Origin: Thiobacillus sp. UBA6918
GTDB lineage: Bacteria; Pseudomonadota; Gammaproteobacteria; Burkholderiales; Thiobacillaceae
NCBI GenBank assembly: GCA_002450925.1
Contig: DKAU01000061.1
Coordinates: forward strand, 724 to 6,497
Direction of reading: 5' to 3'
DNA: 5,774 nucleotides
Shown here: in pieces, positions 1-5,216 of the stretch
Position numbering within the stretch: the stretch's first letter is position 1
Layout of the letters: every line of letters begins with the position of its first letter
Translations under genes and position numbers: made by a program
Notes under the pieces: model-generated
Databases searched by the model: none
Told to the model about the DNA's origin: nothing
Seen by the model: only the letters and a program-made list of their open reading frames with translations

Positions 1-321
1 ATGCGCAAAGTCCTGTTAGCCCTGACTGCTGCCTCCATGCTGGCCATGAGCGGTTGCGCCGTTGAAGAACAAAAACCTGCGGCCCCCCAGATTAGTGCTG
101 GTGCCAAGGCAGCCCTTGCTGCCGCAGAGGACGCCGTCAAGAAAGCCAAGGCTGCGGATGCTTTGTGGACCACCGCCGATGACGCCCTGAAGAAGGCAAA
201 AGAAGCCGAGAAGAAGGGTGACAGCGCCGCTGTTGCAGCAAACGCCGAAACTGCCAAGAAGCAAGCCGAACTTGGCATGAAGCAGAAAGATTATCCGGTT
301 CTGGAACTCAAGAACCTGTAA
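1..321 (+). CDS. Small alanine/lysine-rich lipoprotein, function unknown
   Basis: This 106-residue product has a classic lipoprotein signal: MRK, a hydrophobic stretch, then MSGC with the predicted lipidated Cys at residue 19. After processing it should be anchored by its N-terminus to the inner or outer membrane, facing the periplasm. Residue +2 is Ala, so an inner-membrane Asp-retention signal is absent and outer-membrane sorting is favoured (inference). Residues about 33-95 are almost entirely Ala, Lys, Glu and Asp with Ala/Lys heptad-like spacing, pointing to a long helix or alanine-zipper coiled coil. The pattern W-x3-DDALKKAKEAEKKGD followed by Ala-rich helix recalls DUF4398-type periplasmic helical lipoproteins, but I cannot confirm membership. 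The ATG is the first base of the window, so its ribosome binding site is not visible and a start further upstream cannot be excluded. The signal peptide fits this start well. A strong terminator follows immediately. Confidence 0.85.
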   Translation: MRKVLLALTAASMLAMSGCAVEEQKPAAPQISAGAKAALAAAEDAVKKAKAADALWTTADDALKKAKEAEKKGDSAAVAANAETAKKQAELGMKQKDYPVLELKNL

Positions 322-335
322 TTTCCGGGAAACCG

Positions 336-366
336 AAAAAACGGGAGCTTGGCTCCCGTTTTTTTT
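336..366. terminator. Bidirectional rho-independent terminator
   Basis: An 8-bp GC-rich stem (ACGGGAGC at 341-348 with GCTCCCGT at 352-359) closes a 3-base TTG loop. It is preceded by an A run (336-341) and followed by a T run (359-366). The hairpin therefore has a U tract on both strands. It can end the lipoprotein transcript on the plus strand and the ratA-rnfH transcript on the minus strand, since rnfH stops at 390. Confidence 0.92.
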
Positions 367-389
367 GCCCTGAATCCATTAGGGTATGT

Positions 390-716
390 CTATTCCTTTT
401 GCAGTTCCCCGCCGCCCTTTTTCATGGCCTTGCCCTCTTCCGCCCTTTTCCTGCGGACTTCCTTGGGATCGGCAATCAGCGGACGATAGATTTCCACCCG
501 ATCCTTGTCTCGCAAAACAGCTGTCAATTCTGAAGCCTTGTTCCAGATGCCCACCTTGTTTGCAGCCAGATCAATCTCGGGGAATTTATCCATCAGGCCG
601 GATTGGCGAATTGCTTCTTCCACGGTAACACCGCGAGACAGGCTAAGTGGCACAAGTATCTGTTCGTCCGGCAAGGCATAAACGACTTCAATATTGATAA
701 CTGTCTGATCGGTCAT
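390..716 (-). CDS. rnfH: RnfH-family ubiquitin-like protein (RatB)
   Basis: This 108-residue protein belongs to the RnfH/UPF0125 family of small beta-grasp (ubiquitin-like) proteins. Family signatures are the N-terminal INIEVVYALPDEQ strand, the VTVEEAIRQSGL helix, FPEIDL, NKVGIWNK, and the highly conserved RDKDRVEIYRPLIADPKE followed by a basic RRKRAEE tail. The family is named from linkage to rnf genes in some bacteria and is called RatB beside ratA. A role as antitoxin to RatA was proposed but is not well established, so I keep the neutral name. The ATG lies 2 bases after the ratA stop, so the two are cotranscribed and probably translationally coupled. The C-terminal tail (KAMKKGGGELQKE) is lysine/glycine-rich and likely disordered. 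Confidence 0.93.
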   Translation of the reverse strand: MTDQTVINIEVVYALPDEQILVPLSLSRGVTVEEAIRQSGLMDKFPEIDLAANKVGIWNKASELTAVLRDKDRVEIYRPLIADPKEVRRKRAEEGKAMKKGGGELQKE

Positions 717-718
717 TT

Positions 719-1150
719 TCAGGCGAGCACCTTGTCAGCGCGTGCCACAAAGGCATCAACAAAAGTATCGGCGATATGGCCGAATACGGGTGTTAACAAA
801 GTTTCCAGCATCCTGCTGGAAAATGCGTAATCGAGCCCAAATTCGATCTTGCAGGCAGAATCGCTCAAGGCAAGAAAACGCCAGTGACCATGCAAATGGG
901 TGAATGGGCCTTCCTGTAAACTCAAGTTCATCTCCGTTGGTGCCAATTTGCTGTTCTCGGTCGTAAAGCTTTGTTTAACGCCCATGTAATCGATATATAT
1001 CGTGGCTACAGTGGTCAAATGATCGCGCCATTTCAACTCGGTACCGCCACACCATGGAAGGAATTGCGGATATTCCTCAACGCGGTCAACCAGGTCGAAC
1101 ATTGCTGAAGCAGAGTGTTCGACCAGTACGCTTTTAGTAACCTGGGACAT
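719..1150 (-). CDS. ratA: RatA-type START/coenzyme Q-binding (COQ10-like) protein
   Basis: The product is 143 residues with the START/polyketide-cyclase (SRPBCC) fold of the RatA/YfjG and COQ10 family. It aligns from memory along its length with E. coli RatA: a SVLVEHSASAMFDLVDRVEEYPQFLPWC start, a central KQSFTTENSK strand, GPFTHLHGHWRF, and SACKIEFGLDYAF before a C-terminal helix. E. coli RatA was reported to bind 50S subunits and block subunit joining. Relatives such as COQ10 bind ubiquinone, so the toxin reading is uncertain. I chose ATG 1150 because MSQVTKSVLVEH matches the family N-terminus. The reading frame stays open to 1222, but that extension runs into smpB. No strong Shine-Dalgarno precedes either candidate. 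It is divergent from smpB and 2 bases upstream of rnfH, an arrangement common in beta- and gammaproteobacteria. Confidence 0.9.
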   Translation of the reverse strand: MSQVTKSVLVEHSASAMFDLVDRVEEYPQFLPWCGGTELKWRDHLTTVATIYIDYMGVKQSFTTENSKLAPTEMNLSLQEGPFTHLHGHWRFLALSDSACKIEFGLDYAFSSRMLETLLTPVFGHIADTFVDAFVARADKVLA

Positions 1151-1168
1151 GCGAAATGGCAAAGCAAA

Positions 1169-1185
1169 GTAAAATGCCATTTTAC
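1169..1185. promoter_or_regulatory. Perfect 17-bp palindrome in the ratA/smpB divergent promoter region
   Basis: GTAAAATG-C-CATTTTAC is a perfect dyad with 8-bp arms around a single C at 1177. Each arm contains TAAAAT, a 5-of-6 match to the -10 consensus: 1170-1175 on the plus strand toward smpB, and 1184-1179 on the minus strand toward ratA. If both are used, starts would fall near 1182 and 1172, giving leaders of about 20 bases each. An outer pair AAATGGC (1154-1160)/GCCATTT (1176-1182) adds a second dyad. I see no good -35 at ideal spacing for either. The palindrome is seen directly; its role as promoter core or operator is inferred. Confidence 0.5.
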
Positions 1186-1202
1186 GGAAATCAGATGCGG
1201 GC

Positions 1203-1661
1203 ATGGTCATTGCCGAAAACAAAAAAGCCTTCCACGACTATTTCATCGAAGAAAGGTTTGAAACGGGTATGGTGCTGGAAGGCTGGGAAGTCAAGGCTAT
1301 CCGGGCTGGACGCGCCAACCTGAAGGAGTCTTATGTTGTACTGAAGCAAGGCGAAGTTTATCTGATTGGCTGCCATATCAGCCCTCTTCCAACCGCTTCT
1401 ACCCATATCCACCCGGATCCGGTACGCACACGAAAGCTGTTATTGCACGCAGCAGAGATCAGCAAGCTGATCGGCAAGGTAGAACGTGCGGGCTATACCT
1501 TGGTTCCTCTCAACATGCATCTGTCAAAAGGACGCATCAAGCTCGAGATCGGGCTGGCAAAAGGCAAGAAGCAACACGACAAACGTGCCACTGAAAAAGA
1601 AAAGGAATGGAAGCGGGAACAATCCCAACTGATGAAGCAGACACGCAACCATGGTGAATAG
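1203..1661 (+). CDS. smpB: SsrA (tmRNA)-binding protein SmpB
   Basis: SmpB binds the tRNA-like domain of tmRNA and delivers it with EF-Tu to ribosomes stalled on broken mRNA (trans-translation), in the cytoplasm. The 152-residue product is slightly shorter than E. coli SmpB (160). It shows the family landmarks in order: NKKAFHDYFIEERFETG (residues 6-22), GWEVKAIRAGRANLKESYV, GCHISPL, DPVRTRKLLLH, and KGRIKLEIGLAKGKKQHDKR. The basic C-terminal tail KEKEWKREQSQLMK is the segment that enters the empty mRNA channel. ATG 1203 is chosen because MVIAENKKAFHDYF corresponds to the usual M-S-I-A-x-NKKA N-terminus. The Shine-Dalgarno is weak. No tmRNA gene (ssrA) is visible nearby, so it must lie elsewhere. 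Confidence 0.97.
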   Translation: MVIAENKKAFHDYFIEERFETGMVLEGWEVKAIRAGRANLKESYVVLKQGEVYLIGCHISPLPTASTHIHPDPVRTRKLLLHAAEISKLIGKVERAGYTLVPLNMHLSKGRIKLEIGLAKGKKQHDKRATEKEKEWKREQSQLMKQTRNHGE

Positions 1662-1709
1662 CAGTTTTCAGGGTAATTCGGGTACCAAATCCCGAAAACT
1701 GCGCCTTTT
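1661..1709 (+). terminator. Hairpin after smpB, probable terminator with an alternative fold
   Basis: GCAGTTTTC (1661-1669) pairs perfectly with GAAAACTGC (1694-1702). Bulging A1670 adds three more pairs, GGG 1671-1673 with CCC 1691-1693. The stem starts on the last base of the smpB TAG stop and is followed by GCGCC and a short TTTT run (1706-1709), so the U tract is weak and separated from the stem. An alternative short stem, TTCGGG (1677-1682)/CCCGAA (1691-1696), competes for the same 3' bases. Position and shape suit an smpB terminator or mRNA-stabilising hairpin. Confidence 0.5.
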
Positions 1710-1757
1710 GCAACACAAAACTTGCCATTTATCTGTTTTTCTGAAAAAAACTGGCCA

Positions 1758-1777
1758 TTGGCCATTAAGTTGCACTA
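1758..1777 (+). promoter_or_regulatory. Candidate sigma-54 (-24/-12) promoter for the small gene
   Basis: The 17 bases TTGGCCATTAAGTTGCA contain the -24 element YTGGC (1758-1762) and the -12 element TTGCW (1770-1774). The invariant GG (1760-1761) and GC (1772-1773) are separated by exactly 10 bases, as sigma-54 requires. The ACG that often follows TGGC is absent (CAT instead). Transcription would start near 1785, giving a leader of about 60 bases before ATG 1847. No activator site is recognised upstream. Confidence 0.4.
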
Positions 1778-1786
1778 CTATAGTGC
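1772..1786. promoter_or_regulatory. Small dyad (possible operator) upstream of the small gene
   Basis: GCACTA-CTA-TAGTGC is a perfect inverted repeat with 6-bp arms and a 3-base centre. It overlaps the -12 element and predicted start of the sigma-54-like site, and would sit near the -35 position for the downstream TATAAT hexamer. A protein bound here would affect either promoter. The dyad is seen; function is inferred. Confidence 0.35.
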
Positions 1787-1806
1787 CAGCTTAATCAGGA
1801 AGAATC

Positions 1807-1812
1807 TATAAT
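1807..1812 (+). promoter_or_regulatory. Consensus TATAAT -10 hexamer
   Basis: A perfect TATAAT lies 34 bases before the small gene's start codon and 22 bases before its Shine-Dalgarno, a suitable place for a sigma-70 -10 element. There is no recognisable -35: the hexamer at 17-base spacing is TGCCAG. There is also no extended -10 TG. Use would therefore need an activator, or the hexamer is chance in AT-rich DNA. Confidence 0.4.
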
Positions 1813-1846
1813 GAATTAATCGATTAGGCTTAACGGAGATAGCACC

Positions 1847-2014
1847 ATGAATAGTGTTAACCTGCCTTCATACGAAGTTGAGTTCATCCCGGTTGAGCGC
1901 CGACTTGGCGACCGCCGTGTGAACCCGAGTGCTGGCCTTCCCCAAGGTATCACCGTGGATCGTCGAAAGAATGATCGCCGTGATATCCACGCTTCCAAGG
2001 CACAGCATTCCTGA
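1847..2014 (+). CDS. Small 55-residue arginine-rich protein, function unknown
   Basis: This short frame begins MNSVNLPSYEVEFIP and ends at TGA 2012-2014. Expression signals support it: GGAG (1835-1838) lies 8 bases before the ATG, promoter-like sequences lie upstream, and a strong terminator starts within 6 bases of the stop. The protein carries an internal repeat, VERRLGDRR (residues 16-24) and VDRRKNDRR (37-45), with consensus V-[ED]-RR-x2-DRR and a 21-residue period. The two copies share 17 of 27 bases, and several differences are synonymous third positions. There is no signal peptide, membrane segment or Cys, so it should be cytoplasmic. The clustered Arg/Asp pattern suggests salt-bridged or nucleic-acid or nucleotide contacts, but this is only inference. 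DRR-type arginine clusters recur in short tails of bacterial signalling proteins, yet I cannot assign a family. Its neighbours, smpB upstream and convergent selD, give no functional clue; it appears to be its own transcription unit. Confidence 0.75.
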   Translation: MNSVNLPSYEVEFIPVERRLGDRRVNPSAGLPQGITVDRRKNDRRDIHASKAQHS

Positions 2015-2019
2015 ATAAC

Positions 2020-2046
2020 ACAAAGCCCCGTTTACCGGGGCTTTGT
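2020..2046. terminator. Terminator hairpin between the small gene and selD
   Basis: ACAAAGCCCCG (2020-2030) pairs with CGGGGCTTTGT (2036-2046, reading through the inverted arm) around a 5-base TTTAC loop: ten perfect pairs plus a closing A-T. The GC core is flanked by AAA/TTT inside the stem, and the T-rich tail is short. It lies 6 bases after the small gene's stop and 26 bases beyond the selD stop on the other strand, so it probably serves both convergent units. Confidence 0.82.
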
Positions 2047-2071
2047 TGAGATTGGCCATTCATGAATATGG

Positions 2072-3109
2072 TCAGAGAGAGACTTTCACTCCGCTTCCAA
2101 GTCCGATCCGTCCAATCCTTCGGGCATTTTCAAAACCCTGCTTCGACATTTCTTCCATCACCACGGAAGCGGCACTCTCTTCACAAACAACCATAAGTCC
2201 GCCACTGGTTTGCGGATCACACAGCAGTTTACGCTGCCATTCAGCCATGCCTTCCGGCAAGCTAACATCGTGGCCATAACTGGCCCAGTTTCGCTCGGAT
2301 GCACCTGGAGAGAACCCTGCCTGTGCCAGTTCAAGGGCCATCGGGTGAACAGGAACATCAGCAAAACGGAGTTCAGCTGACAATCCGGCACCGCGTGTAA
2401 TTTCAAGCAAGTGTCCCAGCAGACCGAATCCGGTAACATCGGTCATGGCGTGTACACCCTCAAACTCGGCAAGCGCTATGCCCGGAGTATTAAGTTGGGT
2501 TGTGGAAGACAGCATTTGATCGTATGCCTCCGGACTCAACTTGCCTTTCTTCATTGCGTCGGCAAAAACCCCTATGCCCAAAGGTTTGGCAAGAATAAGC
2601 ACATCGCCTTCTTTCGCCTGGTCATTACGTTTGATTTTGTCAGGATGCACGACACCAATGCCGACCAAACCATAAATGGGTTCGGGGCTGTCGATAGAAT
2701 GTCCACCTGCTATCGGAATGCCCGCAGCCTTGCAGACAGCTTCTCCACCCTCAAGAATTTTTCGAATGACATCCGTAGGAAGCTTGCCCACTGGCATGCC
2801 AACAATGGCCAGGGCAAACAGTGGTTTTCCACCCATGGCATAGATGTCGGACAGGGCATTTGTTGCTGCAATCCGCCCAAAATCATAGGGGTCATCCACA
2901 ATTGGCATGAAAAAATCGGTTGTAGCAACGATGGCCTGGGTATCGTTCAAGCGGTAAACAGCGGCATCATCACTAGACTCGGTTCCAACCAGGAGATCTG
3001 CAAAACCGCTCATCGCCGGGGTTTGTGCAAGAATCTCCCGCAGTAATGCAGGGGCAATTTTGCAGCCGCATCCACCCCCGTGTGACAATTCAGTCAGTCG
3101 AATACTCAT
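2072..3109 (-). CDS. selD: Selenide, water dikinase (selenophosphate synthetase), Cys type
   Basis: SelD makes selenophosphate from selenide, ATP and water, releasing AMP and phosphate; selenophosphate is the selenium donor for selenocysteine and for 2-selenouridine in tRNA. The 345 residues match the usual length (E. coli 347). The N-terminal glycine-rich segment HGGGCGCK holds the catalytic Cys14 (encoded TGC, not a selenocysteine TGA) and Lys17, equivalent to E. coli Cys17 and Lys20. Metal/ATP-binding aspartates are in place: Asp48 in SDDAAVY, Asp88 in NALSDIYAMGG and Asp224 in MTDVTGFGLLGH. The conserved CDPQTSGGL motif is at 297-305. The start is fixed by the family-typical MSIRLTELSHG, although no clear Shine-Dalgarno is seen. 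It is divergent from the selenouridine synthase gene, with 13 bp between starts, so its promoter must lie inside the 5' end of mnmH. The gene converges on the small gene across a shared terminator. Confidence 0.97.
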   Translation of the reverse strand: MSIRLTELSHGGGCGCKIAPALLREILAQTPAMSGFADLLVGTESSDDAAVYRLNDTQAIVATTDFFMPIVDDPYDFGRIAATNALSDIYAMGGKPLFALAIVGMPVGKLPTDVIRKILEGGEAVCKAAGIPIAGGHSIDSPEPIYGLVGIGVVHPDKIKRNDQAKEGDVLILAKPLGIGVFADAMKKGKLSPEAYDQMLSSTTQLNTPGIALAEFEGVHAMTDVTGFGLLGHLLEITRGAGLSAELRFADVPVHPMALELAQAGFSPGASERNWASYGHDVSLPEGMAEWQRKLLCDPQTSGGLMVVCEESAASVVMEEMSKQGFENARRIGRIGLGSGVKVSL

Positions 3110-3122
3110 CGAAAATCTTGTC

Positions 3123-4184
3123 GTGAAAACTCAAGGCGTCGCAACCGTAGCACAAATACCCGAATATTCGGAAATCATCGATGCCCGCACACCCAAGGAG
3201 TATGCCGAGGACCACATTCCCGGGGCCATCAATTTGCCGGTTCTGGATGATGAAGAGCGGGTACGTATTGGCACACTGCACAAACAGGTTTCTGCTTTCG
3301 AGGCCAAAAAAGCCGGGGCTGCACTCGTTTCCCGGCACATTGCCAACCATCTGGAACGCTATTTCAGTTCCAAGCACATTGGATACAAACCGCTTGTTTA
3401 TTGCTGGCGAGGAGGCAATCGCAGCGGATCCATGGCCCATGTGCTGCAGAAAGTCGGCTTCAAGGCCAGCCAACTCGATGGAGGCTACAAGGCGTACCGC
3501 CGTATCGTTGTGACCGAACTGGAAACCCTTCCCGCCCGGTTCAGCTTTCGCGTTATTTGCGGCCCCACAGGCTGTGGAAAAAGCCTTCTTCTGCAAACAT
3601 TAAAAGAGAAAGGGGCCCAGGTTCTGGATCTGGAAGCGCTGGCTGCGCATCGGGGCTCGCTGCTCGGCGACCTACCCGACCAACCCCAACCCAGTCAAAA
3701 ATGGCTTGAAAGTTCCATCTGGTGGCAACTCAAGCATTTAGACCCTTCCAGGCCTGTTTTCGTGGAATCCGAAAGCAAGAAAATCGGCAAATTGCGCGTA
3801 CCGGACGCCCTCCTGTCCACCATGCGGGGCAGCCAGACCATCTGGCTGGAAGCCAGCCTGGAACAACGGGTAGATTTGCTGCTTGGTGAATATGCGCATT
3901 TTCTGGCGTCACCGGAAACCCTGCTTTCACAAATCGCCCATCTCTCGGAATTGCGTGGAAACGACACCATCAAGTCCTGGGAACAACTGATCCTGCAAAA
4001 GCAATGGCCTGAATTTGTCCGCGACGTGCTGGAAAACCATTACGACCCGGCCTACCAGAAATCTCTTGGCAAAAACTATGCCGTACGCGATGACGGCCTG
4101 AAATTCGTGCTAACGGGGATTGCGCACAAAGACTTCCTTCATCTCGCCGAAACGATTCTGGAAAAGCTTCCATCCAACTGCTAG
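3123..4184 (+). CDS. mnmH: tRNA 2-selenouridine synthase (MnmH/SelU/YbbB)
   Basis: MnmH replaces sulfur with selenium at C2 of wobble uridine 34 in tRNAs for Lys, Glu and Gln, using selenophosphate from SelD and passing through a geranylated thiouridine intermediate. With a GTG start at 3123 the protein has 353 residues (E. coli 364). Residues about 17-130 are a rhodanese domain with IIDARTPKEYAEDHIPGAINLP and the catalytic loop YCWRGGNRSG, active Cys94. A P-loop GPTGCGKS follows at 147-154, then the family signatures DLEALAAHRGS and VFVESESKKIG, and near the C-terminus HYDPAYQKS. The frame is open back to an ATG at 3060, but those 21 residues are the antisense of SelD's catalytic motif and do not resemble the family. 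GTG 3123 gives the expected short lead before the rhodanese strand. No clear Shine-Dalgarno precedes it. Confidence 0.93.
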   Translation: MKTQGVATVAQIPEYSEIIDARTPKEYAEDHIPGAINLPVLDDEERVRIGTLHKQVSAFEAKKAGAALVSRHIANHLERYFSSKHIGYKPLVYCWRGGNRSGSMAHVLQKVGFKASQLDGGYKAYRRIVVTELETLPARFSFRVICGPTGCGKSLLLQTLKEKGAQVLDLEALAAHRGSLLGDLPDQPQPSQKWLESSIWWQLKHLDPSRPVFVESESKKIGKLRVPDALLSTMRGSQTIWLEASLEQRVDLLLGEYAHFLASPETLLSQIAHLSELRGNDTIKSWEQLILQKQWPEFVRDVLENHYDPAYQKSLGKNYAVRDDGLKFVLTGIAHKDFLHLAETILEKLPSNC

Positions 4185-4234
4185 CCTGAAACTGAGGTTT
4201 TCAAAACAAACCTGAATCTTGAAAAGGAGCATCA

Positions 4235-4675
4235 ATGAGCACGACATGGATTCTGGTCAGCAACGCATCATCAGGCAAGATTCTCCGCAACACCGGCCCC
4301 AACAAGGGCCTTGAGATGGTCAAGGAGTTTGAACACCCGCAAAGCCGGGAAAAAAACGCCGATCTGGTTACCGACAGACCCGGCCACAACCAGGGTCACG
4401 GCGGCGGCCATGGCTCCTACGTCCCCGCCACCACCCCCAAGGAACACGAGGCTGACGTGTTTGCGCTGGAACTGGCGCGCGAACTGGAAGCCGGTCGGGT
4501 TGGCAAGGAATTCGAACGCCTTGTCCTGGTCGCACCGCCCGCTTTCCTTGGGCAGCTTAACCAGCGCATGAACGATACGGTCAAGTCGCTGGTTTCCGAC
4601 AAACTCGAAAAGGACTATACCCGCGCCACCAACAAGGAACTGGCGCAGCATTTGTCCGCTTGCGTATGTCTTTGA
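4235..4675 (+). CDS. Host attachment family protein (COG5622-like)
   Basis: This 146-residue protein matches the family annotated 'protein required for attachment to host cells', which is related to bacterial eRF1-like (baeRF) domains. Signatures are TWILVSNASSGKIL at the N-terminus, DLVTDRPG (43-50), PKEHEADVFALELARELEAGR (68-88), FERLVLVAPPAFLGQLNQ (93-110) and a final LVSDKLEKDYTRATNKELAQHL. The family name comes from a plant-associated bacterium; most members are in free-living species and their true activity is unknown. There is no signal peptide, so a cytoplasmic location is likely. A Gly/His-rich loop (50-60, His 51, 55, 59) sits where the family has a variable glycine-rich loop. The tail SACVCL carries two Cys and looks unlike usual ends. 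A good GGAG (4226-4229) lies 5 bases before the ATG. The 50-bp gap after mnmH with no terminator suggests read-through cotranscription. It converges on thpR with 10 bp between stops. Confidence 0.88.
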   Translation: MSTTWILVSNASSGKILRNTGPNKGLEMVKEFEHPQSREKNADLVTDRPGHNQGHGGGHGSYVPATTPKEHEADVFALELARELEAGRVGKEFERLVLVAPPAFLGQLNQRMNDTVKSLVSDKLEKDYTRATNKELAQHLSACVCL

Positions 4676-4685
4676 CTATCTGAAA

Positions 4686-5216
4686 TCAGGGCTTGAGCGG
4701 CCAGCGGCCCAGCAAATCATAGCTGGGGCCATGGTCACTGTTGGATGAGGTCGCCAGAACAAACTCATCCACTTTCCAGTGAATGGGTTCGAACGGTACC
4801 TGTGTCGTGCAGCGCGTGTTGCGCAGGACAGTCAGGTGAGGCTTGTACGGCCGCTCATCAAACGCTATACCGGCTTCTTCCAGCTTGTCTTCCAGCCCGT
4901 AAACCAGCTGCAGCAATGCTGGCGGGCTCTCGTCCGGGCTCAGAAACCCCACCTTGTTGTGCCGCCAGCAGGCAGCCTGTTTGAAATTGAGGCTGAAACG
5001 CCTGGTGTCCATTGTCGATGCCAGAGATCGCAAGTCTTCGATGCGGGCGGTTTCCGTGTCGCCCAGAAAGACAAGCGTCATGTGCAGGGTATCCGGCTTG
5101 ACGCGCCTGCCGCTCCAGACCTGGTGCAGCTTGCCGCCGACCTGCCAGAGTTCGCGCCGGATATCTTCTGGGGGCCAAATTGCAAAGAAGAGCCGCTGAT
5201 GGGTTGGCGGCATCAT
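4686..5216 (-). CDS. thpR: RNA 2',3'-cyclic phosphodiesterase (2H family, LigT-like)
   Basis: ThpR/LigT enzymes open 2',3'-cyclic phosphate ends of RNA to 2'-phosphate and can ligate tRNA halves through a 2'-5' bond in vitro. The 176-residue product carries both tetrapeptide motifs of the 2H phosphoesterase superfamily: HMTL at 45-48 (LHMTLVFLG) and HLTV at 127-130 (KPHLTVLRN), whose His and Thr form the active site. The N-terminal RLFFAIWPPEDIR and central WRHNKVGFLSP are also typical. The first of two adjacent ATGs (5216 and 5213) overlaps the ispF stop as ATGA, so translation is probably coupled. The enzyme has no known link to isoprenoid synthesis; the shared operon may only reflect shared expression. 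Confidence 0.93.
   Translation of the reverse strand: MMPPTHQRLFFAIWPPEDIRRELWQVGGKLHQVWSGRRVKPDTLHMTLVFLGDTETARIEDLRSLASTMDTRRFSLNFKQAACWRHNKVGFLSPDESPPALLQLVYGLEDKLEEAGIAFDERPYKPHLTVLRNTRCTTQVPFEPIHWKVDEFVLATSSNSDHGPSYDLLGRWPLKP

Larger units (their letters stand above)
1757..2060 (+). repeat. 10-bp direct repeat ATTGGCCATT flanking the small-gene cassette
   Basis: ATTGGCCATT occurs at 1757-1766 and again at 2051-2060, bracketing the promoter region, the small gene and its terminator. The first copy is part of a tandem GGCCATT pair (1753-1759 and 1760-1766) and overlaps the -24 element of the sigma-54-like site. There are no longer inverted ends or transposase, so this may be coincidence. 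Confidence 0.35.

Noticed and set aside
1151..1222. Longer RatA beginning at 1222, or at the internal ATG 1180
   Set aside because: The extension overlaps the smpB start and the palindrome, and the family N-terminus aligns at ATG 1150.
1662..1846. Possible tmRNA (ssrA) gene after smpB
   Set aside because: The gap is too short and no tRNA-like 3' end or peptide-tag reading frame is visible.
2411..3046. Long plus-strand frame of 211 codons opposite selD
   Set aside because: It is antisense to a clearly conserved gene, lacks a ribosome binding site, and its translation resembles no known family.
3060..3122. ATG-started N-terminal extension of mnmH
   Set aside because: The 21 extra residues are the antisense of SelD's glycine-rich catalytic segment and do not resemble MnmH N-termini; GTG 3123 gives the expected short lead.
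3090..3596. 168-codon minus-strand frame opposite mnmH
   Set aside because: It is antisense to the rhodanese and P-loop coding region and overlaps the selD start; low-complexity shadow.
4195..4213. AGGTTT/AAACCT inverted repeat between mnmH and the host-attachment gene
   Set aside because: Only six AT-rich pairs around a 7-base loop with no T run; too weak to call a terminator or operator.
4706..4730. Hairpin GGCCCAGC/GCTGGGGCC near the thpR 3' end as a terminator for the host-attachment gene
   Set aside because: The stem needs a bulged G, lies inside thpR coding sequence, and has no T run.
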